The notes: generated by a model not told the origin, from the sequence alone. A stretch of 64,000 nt of DNA from Niabella sp. (GCA_027493055.1 JAPUDO010000102.1:115459-179458), one strand, 5' to 3'; counted from the first letter of the stretch, positions 1-8,814 are shown. A program made the numbers and translations.

Positions 1-812
1 TAGGTGTTGATTTTTCCAAAGCGAAGCATTTCACACCAAGAGTGGGATTAAGCTACTCTATTAATAAATCCTTCTCTGCATATGCATTATACGATCAGGC
101 ATTTGTTCCTCAAACCGGTAGAGTTTGGGGAAATAATGGCGATGTGAAGCCTATAACAGGAAATAATATGGAACTGGGATTAAAAAAGAACTGGTTTGAC
201 GACAGGTGGTCCACAACTTTGTCGGTTTACCGCATCCTAAAACAAAATGAGCTGACTGCAGATCTTGTACACAGCACCTCCAGCCAAAGCTATAGCATGA
301 TTTTAGGAGAAAAAGTGGCAAGAGGGGTAGAGTTTGATACAAGAGGAAGTGTACTTCCGGGCTTTACGGTTATTGCAAATTATGCATTTACAGAAAGCGT
401 TGTTACAAAACTTGCTGAAGGTGGCGGATCGGGATATGCGGTGGGCGATATAGTTCCCGGTTATGCAAAACACACTTCTAATGCGTGGCTTTTTTACCAG
501 CTGCAGAAAGGTACTTTAAACGGTTTAGGTTTTTCGGCCGGATTTACATCGCTTATAGACAGGCATACAGGCTGGTATACGAAAGGGGAACCACTTCCCG
601 ACTACTTTAAGCTTGATGGCGGCATCTCTTACTCCAAAAATAAATATAAGGTAGTGTTAAACGTTTTCAATGTGCTTGATAAATATTTATTCAGCGGTTC
701 TTATTACGATCTGCCAACAATACCGGGCGACTGGAGCTCCGTAGCGCCGGCCTTTTACTATCAAACCGAACCTCCACGTAATGTCAGATTATCTATTACT
801 TACCGGTTTTAA
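1..812 (+). CDS. TonB-dependent siderophore receptor, C-terminal part
   Basis: The frame is open from base 3, so the true start lies left of the window and 269 residues are visible. They form the C-terminal half of an outer-membrane beta-barrel: alternating strands such as SYSINKSFSAYALYDQAF, the late motif NVFNVLDKYLFSGSYYDLP, and a final aromatic residue (TYRF) as needed for BAM-dependent insertion. The pattern FTPRVGLSYSINKS followed by QAFVPQTG resembles the FhuE/FpvA class of ferric-siderophore receptors (family knowledge). The internal GTG at 42 is an ordinary Val codon, not a start. A PepSY membrane protein follows, as is common in siderophore loci, which supports a role in iron uptake. 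The substrate cannot be told. Confidence 0.88.
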   Translation, partial: GVDFSKAKHFTPRVGLSYSINKSFSAYALYDQAFVPQTGRVWGNNGDVKPITGNNMELGLKKNWFDDRWSTTLSVYRILKQNELTADLVHSTSSQSYSMILGEKVARGVEFDTRGSVLPGFTVIANYAFTESVVTKLAEGGGSGYAVGDIVPGYAKHTSNAWLFYQLQKGTLNGLGFSAGFTSLIDRHTGWYTKGEPLPDYFKLDGGISYSKNKYKVVLNVFNVLDKYLFSGSYYDLPTIPGDWSSVAPAFYYQTEPPRNVRLSITYRF

Positions 813-834
813 TTAATAAAAACTGTTTGCAACA

Positions 835-872
835 GTGAATATCTCTTTTAAATTAAAGAGATATTCACTTTT
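835..872 (+). terminator. Stem-loop terminator after the siderophore receptor
   Basis: A perfect 14-bp stem, GTGAATATCTCTTT (835-848) with its complement (855-868), encloses a 6-nt loop and is followed by TTTT. It begins 22 bases after the receptor stop. Its GTG at 835 could be misread as the start of the next gene; the hairpin argues against that. Confidence 0.7.
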
Positions 873-885
873 AGAAAATTATAGA

Positions 886-2037
886 ATGCTAAAGAAGTTT
901 ATAGGAAAACTACATTTATGGCTGGGGCTTGCTTCCGGCCTTATTGTATTTTGGCTGGGAATTACCGGATGCATCCTTGCTTTTGAAAGAGAAATTTCAG
1001 GAGCAGTAGAAAGCTATCGTTTTGTAGAAAACCCGGGCACCAAATACCTGCCGCCAACGGTTCTGAAAGATTCGGTAGATGAATACCTGAACGGGAAAGA
1101 AATGGTTTCTGTAGAATATCTTGGGACCAAAGATGCAGCGCTGGCCTACTACTACGACGATAGTGTGTACTACCAAATATTTGTAAACCCCTACACAGGA
1201 AATGTACAGAAGGTGAAAGACATGAGTAAAGATTTCTTTCGCATTATTACAATGGGGCATTATGAGTTATGGCTGGGAGAAACGGGCCGGATCATTATTT
1301 CTATAGCCACGCTTATTTTCCTGGTAATGCTGATCTCCGGCATCATACTTTGGTGGCCTAAAAACAAAGCCGCGGCCAAACAGCGCTTTCGCTTTAAGTG
1401 GAAACCTACTACTAAATGGAAGCGAAAAAACTATGATCTGCATAATGTATTCGGTTTTTATATGACCTGGGTTGCGATCTTTTTAGCTCTTACCGGATTG
1501 ATCATGGGATTTCAATGGTTCGCCAATGCGGTGTACTTTGCTACTTCGGGAGGTAAAACAATGCCGGATCATGTTCATCCGCTGTCAGACAGTACTTTGG
1601 CCGGAACCACAGACAGACAAAAAATGGTGAACACCGTTTGGCTGGATCTGATGAGGCAGAAAAAGAGCGATAATAAAGTAGGTATTGTATTCCCGCACGA
1701 TGATGCAGATGCTTTGGAGGGCTATGTAAATCATAATTTAGATAGCTACTTCAACGCCGATTTTTATCACTTCGATCAATATACAGGAAAAGAGTTGCCT
1801 ACAGATGGCGTATGGGCCGGTAAGTTTATGGACGTACCTTTGTCAGACAAAATTCAGCGAATGAATTATGATATTCATGTGGGTGCTGTTTTGGGGTTGC
1901 CAGGAAAGCTGCTCGCATTTTTTGCCAGCCTGATTGCTGCCAGCTTACCTGTTACCGGCTTTTTAATATGGTACGGCAGAAGGAAAAAGAACCAGCCAAA
2001 AACAACCAACACTCCTTTAAACCGGGCATTAAAATAA
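886..2037 (+). CDS. PepSY-associated TM helix domain protein
   Basis: A 383-residue inner-membrane protein of the PepSY_TM family (iron-uptake-associated, FoxB/PiuB-like). It opens with MLKKFIGKLHLWLGLASG, the usual family start, and the first helix carries the conserved LHxWLG motif. Further helices lie near IIISIATLIFLVMLISGIIL, FYMTWVAIFLALTGLIMG and LLAFFASLIAASLPVTGF, with a large periplasmic part between. I chose ATG 886 rather than the in-frame GTG at 835, because the latter sits inside the terminator hairpin. Homologues are proposed to reduce or release iron from imported siderophores; the gene order with the receptor fits that, but the reaction is not shown by the sequence. Confidence 0.85.
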   Translation: MLKKFIGKLHLWLGLASGLIVFWLGITGCILAFEREISGAVESYRFVENPGTKYLPPTVLKDSVDEYLNGKEMVSVEYLGTKDAALAYYYDDSVYYQIFVNPYTGNVQKVKDMSKDFFRIITMGHYELWLGETGRIIISIATLIFLVMLISGIILWWPKNKAAAKQRFRFKWKPTTKWKRKNYDLHNVFGFYMTWVAIFLALTGLIMGFQWFANAVYFATSGGKTMPDHVHPLSDSTLAGTTDRQKMVNTVWLDLMRQKKSDNKVGIVFPHDDADALEGYVNHNLDSYFNADFYHFDQYTGKELPTDGVWAGKFMDVPLSDKIQRMNYDIHVGAVLGLPGKLLAFFASLIAASLPVTGFLIWYGRRKKNQPKTTNTPLNRALK

Positions 2038-2077
2038 TACCTGACGATAACTATGTTACCGGCTGCTTTGTAAAATA

Positions 2078-2641
2078 TTATTGCTTTTTGCTATTATATT
2101 TTTCCTCCGCTTCTTTTGCCTTTTCAAAATCAAGCACTACGCCGTTTATGCAATAGCGTAAACCTGTTGGAGGCGGACCGTCATCAAATACATGGCCCAG
2201 GTGGGCCTCACAACGGCCGCATTGCACCTCGGTACGTACCATGCCGTGACTTTTATCTTCTGAGTAAATAATGCTTTTTTTACTGATGGGCTCGTAAAAG
2301 CTGGGCCAGCCGCAGCCGCTGTCAAATTTGGTGTCGCTTTTAAATAGCGGGTTACCGCAGGCCGCGCAATAGTAGGTGCCTATTTCTTTAAACTTTTCAA
2401 ACTTACTGGTCCAGGGCCTTTCTGTGCCTTTCTGGCGGGCAATGTAATATATGTCTTCCGGCAATATCTTTTGCCACTCTTCATTGCTGAGCGTTACGCC
2501 AGCAGTGTCGGTACGGGAGTAAACAGGATTGTTCTTGTTATTCATTGTAGTTGTGTCTTTATGACGTGATGATCTTGTTTGAGAACGGCATTGCTGAAAT
2601 AAGCAACAAATGCTGAATAGTATCAAAAGGGAATACTTCAT
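2078..2641 (-). CDS. msrB: Peptide-methionine (R)-S-oxide reductase, lipoprotein form
   Basis: A 187-residue MsrB that reduces methionine-R-sulfoxide in proteins. Zinc ligands are two CxxC pairs, C92/C95 (YCAACGNP) and C141/C144 (QCGRCEAH); the catalytic cysteine is C164 in LRYCINGVVLDF; the substrate-binding GCGWPSFYEP and HLGHVFDDGPPPTG are intact. Start ATG 2641 gives the signal peptide MKYSLLILFSICCLFQQC, ending in a lipobox-like cysteine at 18, so the enzyme is probably a periplasm-facing lipoprotein. A longer frame to 2746 exists but lacks any sensible leader. TATCTTTC (2661-2668, minus strand) is a near-match -7 box. It converges with the PepSY gene. Confidence 0.92.
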   Translation of the reverse strand: MKYSLLILFSICCLFQQCRSQTRSSRHKDTTTMNNKNNPVYSRTDTAGVTLSNEEWQKILPEDIYYIARQKGTERPWTSKFEKFKEIGTYYCAACGNPLFKSDTKFDSGCGWPSFYEPISKKSIIYSEDKSHGMVRTEVQCGRCEAHLGHVFDDGPPPTGLRYCINGVVLDFEKAKEAEEKYNSKKQ

Positions 2642-3042
2642 ACCTCTATTTAAAACAACCGAAAGATATAAAAAGTTGCCTACAATATGGAGGATGCACA
2701 GGACAAACGCCTCTAAATTCAAAACTAAAGAAATCCCGTCCGGCAAAAATATCTCCCCTGCGGGGGTTTAAGTAAGGAACTGTATATTCTTTATAATCAT
2801 TGCATCCGCCATGGCGGATTTGAAAAATGACGGGTAAACAGACCCCAATGGCTAACAGTATTATAAAAGTAAGAGAAAGGTTGCTAACTCCTCCAAAAAT
2901 GATATAAAGCATAGAAGCCCTCAAAATCAAATGTGTTTGCCTTGGGGATATATGATTTTCAATTTTTTAGAAAAACCACATAAAAACCTGAAATGTAATG
3001 TAGCTATATTATATTTGTTAGCACATCAAACCAATTTTGTAA
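2642..3042. other. 401-bp spacer between msrB and adk without a convincing gene
   Basis: The divergent promoters of msrB and adk lie here. A 94-codon minus-strand frame (2646-2930) has low-complexity hydrophobic content, no recognisable family and overlaps the msrB promoter, so I do not call it. No repeat or RNA was recognised. Confidence 0.6.
3010..3017 (+). promoter_or_regulatory. -7 box of adk (TATATTTG)
   Basis: Exact match to the Bacteroidota TAnnTTTG -7 element, 25 nt before the adk ATG. No clear TTG -33 element was found upstream. Confidence 0.55.
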
Positions 3043-3624
3043 ATGTTCAATTTAGTTTTATTTGGCCCTCCCGGTAGCGGCAAGGGCACACAGGCATCCA
3101 GTCTTATAGAAAAATATAAACTGGTGCATCTTTCCACAGGAGATCTGTTAAGAGGTGAGATTGCTAATAAAACCCCTCTTGGTTTAGAAGCAAAAAAAAT
3201 AATGGATGCCGGCCAGTTGGTACCTGATGAGGTTGTTATAGGCATTATAGATAATTGTCTTGAAAAAAATGCCGACGCGAAAGGCTTTTTATTTGACGGA
3301 TTCCCCCGTACGCTGAACCAGGCAAAAGCGTTAGATAAATTATTAGAACTTAAAAAAACACAGATAAACCTTGTGCTGGCCTTACAGGTAAATGAAGAAG
3401 AACTGGTAAGGCGGTTATTGGAGCGCGGTAAAACATCGGGCCGTTCTGATGATACCAGCGAGGAAGTGATCCGGAAAAGGTTCCAGGTGTACATTAATGA
3501 TACAGAACCGGTAGCCCAGCATTACCAGGAGCAGGACAAGTTTAAAGCCATTCCCGGTGAGGGCTCCATTGATGATATCTTTGGAAGCCTGAGTAAAGAA
3601 ATAGACGAATATATGAGAGGATAA
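3043..3624 (+). CDS. adk: Adenylate kinase
   Basis: A 193-residue adenylate kinase (AMP + ATP to 2 ADP). The P-loop GPPGSGKGTQ is at residues 8-17, followed by the AMP-binding STGDLLR and the DGFPRTLNQA motif, then the LID region LERGKTSGRSDDTSEEVIRKR. It is the short-LID form without the zinc-binding insertion, hence shorter than the E. coli enzyme (214 aa). The start is the first ATG and leads straight into the P-loop strand. It is a single-gene unit with its own -7 box and a strong terminator. Confidence 0.96.
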   Translation: MFNLVLFGPPGSGKGTQASSLIEKYKLVHLSTGDLLRGEIANKTPLGLEAKKIMDAGQLVPDEVVIGIIDNCLEKNADAKGFLFDGFPRTLNQAKALDKLLELKKTQINLVLALQVNEEELVRRLLERGKTSGRSDDTSEEVIRKRFQVYINDTEPVAQHYQEQDKFKAIPGEGSIDDIFGSLSKEIDEYMRG

Positions 3625-3631
3625 AAAGAAG

Positions 3632-3668
3632 TTAAAGCCCGCGCAAAAAGCGGGCTTTAATATTTTGG
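3632..3668 (+). terminator. Rho-independent terminator of adk
   Basis: Ten-bp stem TTAAAGCCCG (3632-3641) and its complement (3651-3660), loop CGCAAAAAG, then TATTTT. It starts 8 bases after the adk stop. Confidence 0.85.
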
Positions 3669-3713
3669 CTACGGCCTGGAGATTCGGTGTCATTCTGTGA
3701 TTTGTTCATTGGA

Positions 3714-4406
3714 TTATTGAATCCTGTTTCTGGCAATTCTAAATCCAAGGTCGTCAATTTTGAATTTTAACGGATGACTTCTCCTCCGGGTGGTTGCCAT
3801 TACACTTCGTTCTTCGTCACACCAACCGCCACCTCTGAAAATACGATATGAACCATACACTTCCGTATCGTATAAATCCGAACACCACTCCCAAACGTTA
3901 CCTAACATATCGTAAAGTCCCCACGCATTTGGCTTTTTCTGTCCTACTTTATGAGATCTTTGTTCCGAATTGTTTTTATACCAGGCAATCTCATCTAATT
4001 TGCCGTATCTGATTTCTGATGTCCCTGCTTTACAGGCATATTCCCATTCTGCCTCCATTGGCAAACGAAACCCATTAGCTGTTTGGTTAAAAACAATTTC
4101 TTCTTTATCCCCATTTAAAGAGTAGCAAGTGTTCAGTCCCCATTTTACGGATAACAAATTGCAAAAAATTACTGCTTCTTTCCAGCTAATAGTTTCAACA
4201 GGTAGTCTGTTGCCTGTAAAAGTACTTGGTGTTTCTTTTATGATTTCAAAATAAATATCCTGTGTTACGGGAAACTTTGCGAGTAAAAAGGGTTTAATAT
4301 TGACAGACCATTTTTCTTTTGTTCTGTCATCACGCAATTCAATTTTTCCGCCTGGTATTTCTACCATTTGATCGTTTAGGGCAGAGTTTAAAATATCGGT
4401 GTTCAT
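3714..4406 (-). CDS. SUMF1/EgtB/PvdO-family (formylglycine-generating-enzyme-like) protein
   Basis: A 230-residue FGE-sulfatase domain protein. It has the family core: MVEIPGGKIEL near the N terminus, KFPVTQ, RLPMEAEWEYACKAG, AWGLYDMLGNVWEWCSDLY, FRGGGWCDEERS and a terminal DDLGFRIAR. True formylglycine-generating enzymes need two copper-binding cysteines in the GGSxxCxxxxC segment. Here only one (GGGWC) is present and the second position is not Cys, so it is probably not an FGE. No signal peptide is visible, so a cytoplasmic location is likely. Its substrate is unknown. The downstream SnoaL-like gene lies on the same strand, upstream in transcription. Confidence 0.85.
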   Translation of the reverse strand: MNTDILNSALNDQMVEIPGGKIELRDDRTKEKWSVNIKPFLLAKFPVTQDIYFEIIKETPSTFTGNRLPVETISWKEAVIFCNLLSVKWGLNTCYSLNGDKEEIVFNQTANGFRLPMEAEWEYACKAGTSEIRYGKLDEIAWYKNNSEQRSHKVGQKKPNAWGLYDMLGNVWEWCSDLYDTEVYGSYRIFRGGGWCDEERSVMATTRRRSHPLKFKIDDLGFRIARNRIQ

Positions 4407-4460
4407 CTGTTTGACAATACTTTTATTGCTTCTGATTGAGAAGCTGTAAAGTTAATTTGG

Positions 4461-4868
4461 TCATTTATAATGTCCAAGTTGAATAAGCCCGTTCAGGTTA
4501 TCGTATTCAACCCAGGTTTCTTTTATTTGTCCGTTTACTACACGGAAAAAGTAATTAAAGCAAGCGTCTAATTTTTTACCGGTTGGCGGGTAGTCGCCTA
4601 ATTTTCCATATTGAGTACCTGAAAAATGTATCCTTGCTGCTACCAGTTCTCCTTCTTCAATAATTAGCAGGATGCTTTCATGTATGTCGGAAAAGGTTTC
4701 TAATTCTTGCTTTTGAAAGTCAATCAACGCAGCATTAGAAATAATTTCGTAAGGAAATGATGAGCTATGTCTGATAAAGTCCAAATGCGTTAGCGCCAAA
4801 ACTTTGTCCCAGCTTCTTGAGTTGGTTGCTTCACTAAATTCGGTTACAATTTCTTTGTTTGTTTTCAT
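4461..4868 (-). CDS. SnoaL-like / ester cyclase family protein
   Basis: A 135-residue NTF2-fold protein resembling SnoaL polyketide cyclases: an N-terminal helix pair (MKTNKEIVTEFSEATNSRSW), the segment LTHLDFIRHSS, then strands with GELVAARIHFSGTQYGKLGDYPPTGKK and GQIKETWVEYDNLNGLIQLG. The GxxPTGK motif is typical of the SnoaL family. Bacteroidota carry many such proteins and the substrate cannot be predicted. It precedes the FGE-like gene by 54 bases on the same strand, so the two may be co-transcribed. Confidence 0.72.
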   Translation of the reverse strand: MKTNKEIVTEFSEATNSRSWDKVLALTHLDFIRHSSSFPYEIISNAALIDFQKQELETFSDIHESILLIIEEGELVAARIHFSGTQYGKLGDYPPTGKKLDACFNYFFRVVNGQIKETWVEYDNLNGLIQLGHYK

Positions 4869-5270
4869 TTTTTATCGGTTTCTCTTACAATGACCGCTAA
4901 CGACCCAAACTCATGCTACTGAACGTAATTTCTTGTCATTGAAATATTTACTGTTATTTATTCCTTTTCCAGGAGAGTCTCTGCATACAGTACAATCTAA
5001 TGATAAGATCCGGCGTGGAAAATGAAGTTCGCCTGAATAGTGGTCTAATGTGATATTATGGGCTGGTTTTCTATTTGTTTTTCCTGTCCATTAGTTTCGG
5101 ATTGCCCTTCCCTTTTGTTAATATGTTTTTGTAGTATACTATCGTACTCTTTGGTTTTATATTTATTATCTGTCATTGTGAAAATCCTGAATTAATGGCA
5201 TGCAACATCCGCCGGGCCCATAACCCGCATGCGCATCTAATGGTGAGACCGGCGTGGAAGAAAATGTTGC
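4869..5270. other. 402-bp gene-free stretch with a degenerate direct repeat
   Basis: No coding frame is convincing on either strand. Two near-identical segments occur, about 4996-5025 (ATCTAATGATAAGATCCGGC then GTGGAAAATG) and about 5235-5264 (ATCTAATGGTGAGACCGGCG then TGGAAGAAAATG). They look like diverged copies of one short element; the rest shows no structure I can name. Confidence 0.5.
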
Positions 5271-5714
5271 TTATTTGGCCAAAACAGAATCCGCTTTTTC
5301 AACGCTTGAAAGAACAACATCCTTTACTTTATTAACCTCTTCTAGCTGGATCTTAAGGTAATCGATCCTTGCCGGTTCATTGTCTTTCAATGAATCGTAC
5401 CGGAACCCTTCCATCCACACGTTCATGGCCACATCAGCATAATCCAGGTTTTTGACAGTGCTGTCCAGTAAAGCAATGCGGGTTGTATGGTTTCCGGGTA
5501 ATTTTTTGAGAGAGTCCATTTCCGCTACGGCTTCTTTTTGCAGCCTTTGCAGTTTCATCATTTTAGGCATAGCTACATCATGCCCGTCTAATACCTGCTG
5601 TAGCAGGCTGTCTGATAAAGATTTTGCCGGTTTATTGTTTTCACTTCCCGGATTATTACAGGCTATTGTAGTACTGCAAACAATGGCAGCGGCTATTAAT
5701 ACTAAACGCATCAT
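5271..5714 (-). CDS. Small helical lipoprotein of unknown function
   Basis: A 147-residue predicted lipoprotein. The leader MMRLVLIAAAIVCSTTIAC ends in a lipobox-like cysteine. The mature part is highly charged and helical (e.g. MMKLQRLQKEAVAEMDSLKK, KIQLEEVNKVKDVVLSSVEK), a likely coiled coil. Similar small Bacteroidota lipoproteins exist without known function. The open frame runs to 5888, but that extension overlaps FeoB on the same strand, so I start at the double Met (5714/5711). It lies 47 bases downstream of feoB and is probably co-transcribed with it. Confidence 0.7.
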   Translation of the reverse strand: MMRLVLIAAAIVCSTTIACNNPGSENNKPAKSLSDSLLQQVLDGHDVAMPKMMKLQRLQKEAVAEMDSLKKLPGNHTTRIALLDSTVKNLDYADVAMNVWMEGFRYDSLKDNEPARIDYLKIQLEEVNKVKDVVLSSVEKADSVLAK

Positions 5715-5761
5715 TAAAATTTTATACAAAAATAAGCACTGATGCGCAGAGATTACCCCCG

Positions 5762-7867
5762 TTACTTTAAAAGCGTGTAAGCTATCCAGCTTACCACATA
5801 AGCCAGTGCGGTCATATAAGCTAACTGTATCAAGGGCCACTTCCAGCTGCCGGTTTCCCGTTTTACAATAGCCAGCGTACTCATACATTGCATGGCAAAT
5901 ACATAAAACAGCATCAGCGATACGCCTGTGGCCAGGGTAAACACTTTAGTGCCATCGCTGAAAGTGGCTCGCTGCATTTTTTCCTGCAGGGCAAGATTTT
6001 CTTCACCATCATCCTCAACACTATATAAGGTTGCCATCGTTCCTACAAAAACCTCCCTTGCCGCGAAAGAAGTAATTAACGCTATACCGATCTTCCAGTC
6101 GTAACCCAATGGCCGTATAGCCGGCTCAATAGCTTTGCCCATAATACCGGCGTAGGAATTTTCAAGCTTTGCTGTGCTGTATTGCTCTTCAACTGCGGTA
6201 ACGTCTGCCCCGGGCTGTGCCAGCTGCTGCTCATATTGGGCATGGGCCAGGGCCATTCTTTCTTTAGGGCCAAAGCTGCTTAAAAACCAAAGCACAATGC
6301 TGATCATTAAAATGATCCTACCGGCCTGGAACACGAAAATTTTGGCTTTCTCAATCATAGTTTGCACCGCGTTTTTCCAGCGCGGAGCATGATAAGTAGG
6401 CAGCTCTAAAATAAAAAAGCTCTTTTCCTTTATATTAATAAAAAATTTTGCTACGTATGAGACGGCCATGGCAAATACAATGCCTGTAAGATAGAGCCCC
6501 ATCATTACCAACCCCTGCAGGCTGATAAATCCGGCGAAATAGGTTTTGGGTATAACTATCGCTGTTAAGATAATATATACCGGCAGCCGGGCCGAACAGC
6601 TCATTAAAGGAGTGACCAAAATTGTCAGTAACCTTTCCTTCCTGTTTTCAATATTGCGGGCACTCATGATAGCAGGTACTGCGCATGCAAACCCGCTGAT
6701 CATGGGCATTACGCTTTTCCCGTTCAGTCCTACAGTGCGCATGATCCTGTCTGTAAGGAAACTGATACGCGCCATGTAGCCGGTGTCTTCCAGCAAAGTG
6801 ATCAGTCCAAAAAGGATCATGATCTGGGGAATGAAAATAACAATACCACCCAGCCCCGCAACAATTCCGTTTATTAAAAGGTCGGTGAAATTATTTTCGG
6901 GAAGCACTTCGCTCAGCCAGCCGCTGAATGTGGCAGTTCCCGCATCGATCCAATCCATCGGGTAGGCGGCTAAAAGGAATACCGCCTGGAATAAAAGGAG
7001 CAATACCAGTAACAGAATGGCGTATCCCCAATACCGGTGCAGGAAAATATTGTCCAGCTTTTCGGTAAGCCTCGATCTTTTTTGTGGGTCGGGGAAGGTT
7101 ACGGCCTGGTTAAGAATATGGTTGATGCGTGAATAGCGCTGAACAATTTCTTCGGCCTGCGTACGTGCCTGGTTGAATTTATTATCTGTTTCAGCCTGTT
7201 CTATCTTTTGCTGTACGTCATTTGCCAGAACAAAAGTTTCATGGTTGATGAGATAATGAACGGCTTCATACGCTCCTATATGAGGCACAGCCTGCTGCGC
7301 CTGTTTAATGGCTTCAGGGGCCAAAGCGGTCACATCAATGAAATTTCTTGCAGCAGGTTTATATAATTTGCCCGAAACCAGCTCAATGGCTTTTTTAAGC
7401 TCGGCAATTCCCTTGTTTTTACGCGGGTTTACAGCTACAACGGGCACGCCCAGCTCGCGCTCCATTTCATTAATATCAATCTGGATGCCTTTTTTACGCG
7501 CAATATCCGTCATGGTCAGCGCTATAACAACAGGGCGTTTCAGGTCTATAAGCTGTGTGCAGAAAAGCAGGTTCCGTTTCAGACTGCTGGCATCGGCCAC
7601 GGCTACAATTACATCTGGTATTACGTTTGGGTCCTGGTTTAAAATAACCCTGTATGCCACTGCTTCATCCAACCTGCGCGGATATAAGCTGTAAGAGCCC
7701 GGCAGGTCTATAACGGCAGCGGTATTATTACCAATCTGGGTGCTGCCGGTTTTTTTATCTACCGTAACACCAGGGAAATTTCCTACTTTCTGGTTCAGCC
7801 CCGTGAGTGAATTAAACAAAGATGTTTTACCACTATTAGGGTTTCCTGCTAAGGCAATATGTAACAT
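5762..7867 (-). CDS. feoB: Ferrous iron transport protein B
   Basis: A 701-residue FeoB, the GTPase-coupled Fe2+ importer of the inner membrane. The N-terminal G domain shows G1 GNPNSGKTS, a Thr after NFPGV (G2) and G3 DLPG. The G4 position reads TMTD rather than the usual N-x-x-D. The membrane part has the two duplicated gate segments (FACAVPAIMSARNIENRKER, LVTPLMSCSARLPVYIIL) and the late YVFAMQCMSTLAIVKRETGS motif. The start is ATG 7867 (MLHIALAGNPNSGKT) rather than an in-frame TTG four codons upstream. A -7 box lies 25 nt upstream. No separate feoA or feoC is present. Together with the siderophore receptor it gives this end of the window an iron theme. Confidence 0.96.
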   Translation of the reverse strand: MLHIALAGNPNSGKTSLFNSLTGLNQKVGNFPGVTVDKKTGSTQIGNNTAAVIDLPGSYSLYPRRLDEAVAYRVILNQDPNVIPDVIVAVADASSLKRNLLFCTQLIDLKRPVVIALTMTDIARKKGIQIDINEMERELGVPVVAVNPRKNKGIAELKKAIELVSGKLYKPAARNFIDVTALAPEAIKQAQQAVPHIGAYEAVHYLINHETFVLANDVQQKIEQAETDNKFNQARTQAEEIVQRYSRINHILNQAVTFPDPQKRSRLTEKLDNIFLHRYWGYAILLLVLLLLFQAVFLLAAYPMDWIDAGTATFSGWLSEVLPENNFTDLLINGIVAGLGGIVIFIPQIMILFGLITLLEDTGYMARISFLTDRIMRTVGLNGKSVMPMISGFACAVPAIMSARNIENRKERLLTILVTPLMSCSARLPVYIILTAIVIPKTYFAGFISLQGLVMMGLYLTGIVFAMAVSYVAKFFINIKEKSFFILELPTYHAPRWKNAVQTMIEKAKIFVFQAGRIILMISIVLWFLSSFGPKERMALAHAQYEQQLAQPGADVTAVEEQYSTAKLENSYAGIMGKAIEPAIRPLGYDWKIGIALITSFAAREVFVGTMATLYSVEDDGEENLALQEKMQRATFSDGTKVFTLATGVSLMLFYVFAMQCMSTLAIVKRETGSWKWPLIQLAYMTALAYVVSWIAYTLLK

Positions 7868-7892
7868 TGAATTTTTCAAATGCGTAAAATCG

Positions 7893-7900
7893 CAAATTTA
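7893..7900 (-). promoter_or_regulatory. -7 box of feoB (TAAATTTG on the minus strand)
   Basis: Exact TAnnTTTG match, 25 nt upstream of the feoB ATG. No Fur-box-like palindrome was recognised beside it. Confidence 0.5.
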
Positions 7901-8024
7901 ACGGCCCTATTGATAAATCTGTTTACGAAATACGGAGTTTTATGACAGGTTTAAAGAATAAGCCCCGTTCTTTTAGCTACCTTTACCTCAAATTATTACC
8001 TGTTGGCGAAAAATAAGGAAAATA

Positions 8025-8468
8025 ATGGCAGTTCTGAAATTAGAATTAGATACCCAGGAAATTATTGATAATTTTTTTGACGACACTAAACTGTTAGGAA
8101 TTGTTACAACCGTTAAAGATTATCGCTTTTGCTGGAACCTCAACAATATGTTAGGGATCAATTTCAGGATCAACCACGACATTGAAATTAACCTGAAGCG
8201 TAAAAAAAGGCAATATTTCTTCTCTGTTTATGAATACCATGAACCTTACAGTGCACTCTGCCATTACCTGTACAATAATCTTTACGACGGCGAATACCTG
8301 CTTCCGGAGTTTAAAAACCTCGATTTTTTATGGCTGATGAAGAATGATACGGTTACAAAAGAATACCTGGACCAGATAAAAGTAATGCTGCTGAATATAC
8401 CCGAAGTACAGCTGGTCACTGAGCTTACCAATGAAAAAATAAAAAACAAGGAGTATCTTATCTTTTAA
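8025..8468 (+). CDS. IPExxxVDY-type small protein
   Basis: A 147-residue protein matching my recollection of the Bacteroidota 'IPExxxVDY family': an N-terminal [23 protein letters not shown], then the [14 protein letters not shown] segment, and [12 protein letters not shown] where the name-giving motif would stand (LPEFKNLDF instead of IPExxxVDY). Function is unknown in the family. There is no signal peptide or membrane segment. It is followed after 10 bases by the pterin dehydratase gene and is probably co-transcribed. A weak -7 match (TACCTTTA, 7978-7985) lies upstream. Confidence 0.68.
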   Translation: MAVLKLELDTQEIIDNFFDDTKLLGIVTTVKDYRFCWNLNNMLGINFRINHDIEINLKRKKRQYFFSVYEYHEPYSALCHYLYNNLYDGEYLLPEFKNLDFLWLMKNDTVTKEYLDQIKVMLLNIPEVQLVTELTNEKIKNKEYLIF

Positions 8469-8478
8469 ATGCTGCAAC

Positions 8479-8709
8479 ATGTGGAAAGAAGAAAACAATA
8501 AACTCTACAGGAAAATAGTTTTCAAAAACTTTAGCGAGGCTTTTGCTTTTATGGTTCAGGTTGCTATAGAAGCAGAAAAAATGGATCACCACCCCGAGTG
8601 GAAGAATGTGTATAATACCGTTGAGATCTGGTTAACTACGCATACGGCAGGTGATATTGTTACAGAAAAAGACCGGAAGCTGGCACAGCAAATAGACAAA
8701 TTAGTCTGA
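8479..8709 (+). CDS. 4a-hydroxytetrahydrobiopterin dehydratase (PCD/DCoH)
   Basis: A 76-residue pterin-4a-carbinolamine dehydratase. The signature region [20 protein letters not shown] carries the two adjacent histidines, Pro and the later aromatic and Thr/His residues of the active site (DHHPEW, then TTHTAGD). It recycles the 4a-hydroxypterin formed by aromatic amino acid hydroxylases. The length is slightly short of the typical 95-105, because the N-terminal helix is reduced. It overlaps nothing and follows the preceding gene by 10 bases. Confidence 0.9.
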   Translation: MWKEENNKLYRKIVFKNFSEAFAFMVQVAIEAEKMDHHPEWKNVYNTVEIWLTTHTAGDIVTEKDRKLAQQIDKLV

Positions 8710-8759
8710 GGGGCATAAGTTTTACCCCTGTTATTAGAGTATATGAAGCTTTTTTGTTT

Positions 8760-8814
8760 AAAGTGGCCCCAAGTGACAGAATAGTTTTGCGAAGCGAGAA
8801 CGCTTCGCAAAGTG
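8760..8814. repeat. Dispersed palindromic element, copy A
   Basis: Lead-in AAGTGGCCCCAAGTGACAGA then a perfect 10-bp hairpin TTGCGAAGCG (8787-8796), loop AGAA, CGCTTCGCAA (8801-8810). The same lead-in and hairpin recur around 24540, 43915, 51910 and 60970 in the same + orientation. Confidence 0.75.

Noticed and set aside
835-885. GTG 835 as the start of the PepSY protein
   Set aside because: It lies in the left arm of a perfect terminator hairpin; MLKKFIGKLHLWLG at 886 is the usual family start.
2646-2930. A 94-codon minus-strand frame
   Set aside because: No family resemblance, overlaps the msrB promoter, and no start signals.
4461-4868. SnoaL-like gene as a polyketide pathway member
   Set aside because: No PKS or tailoring genes are nearby; such proteins are abundant singletons in Bacteroidota.
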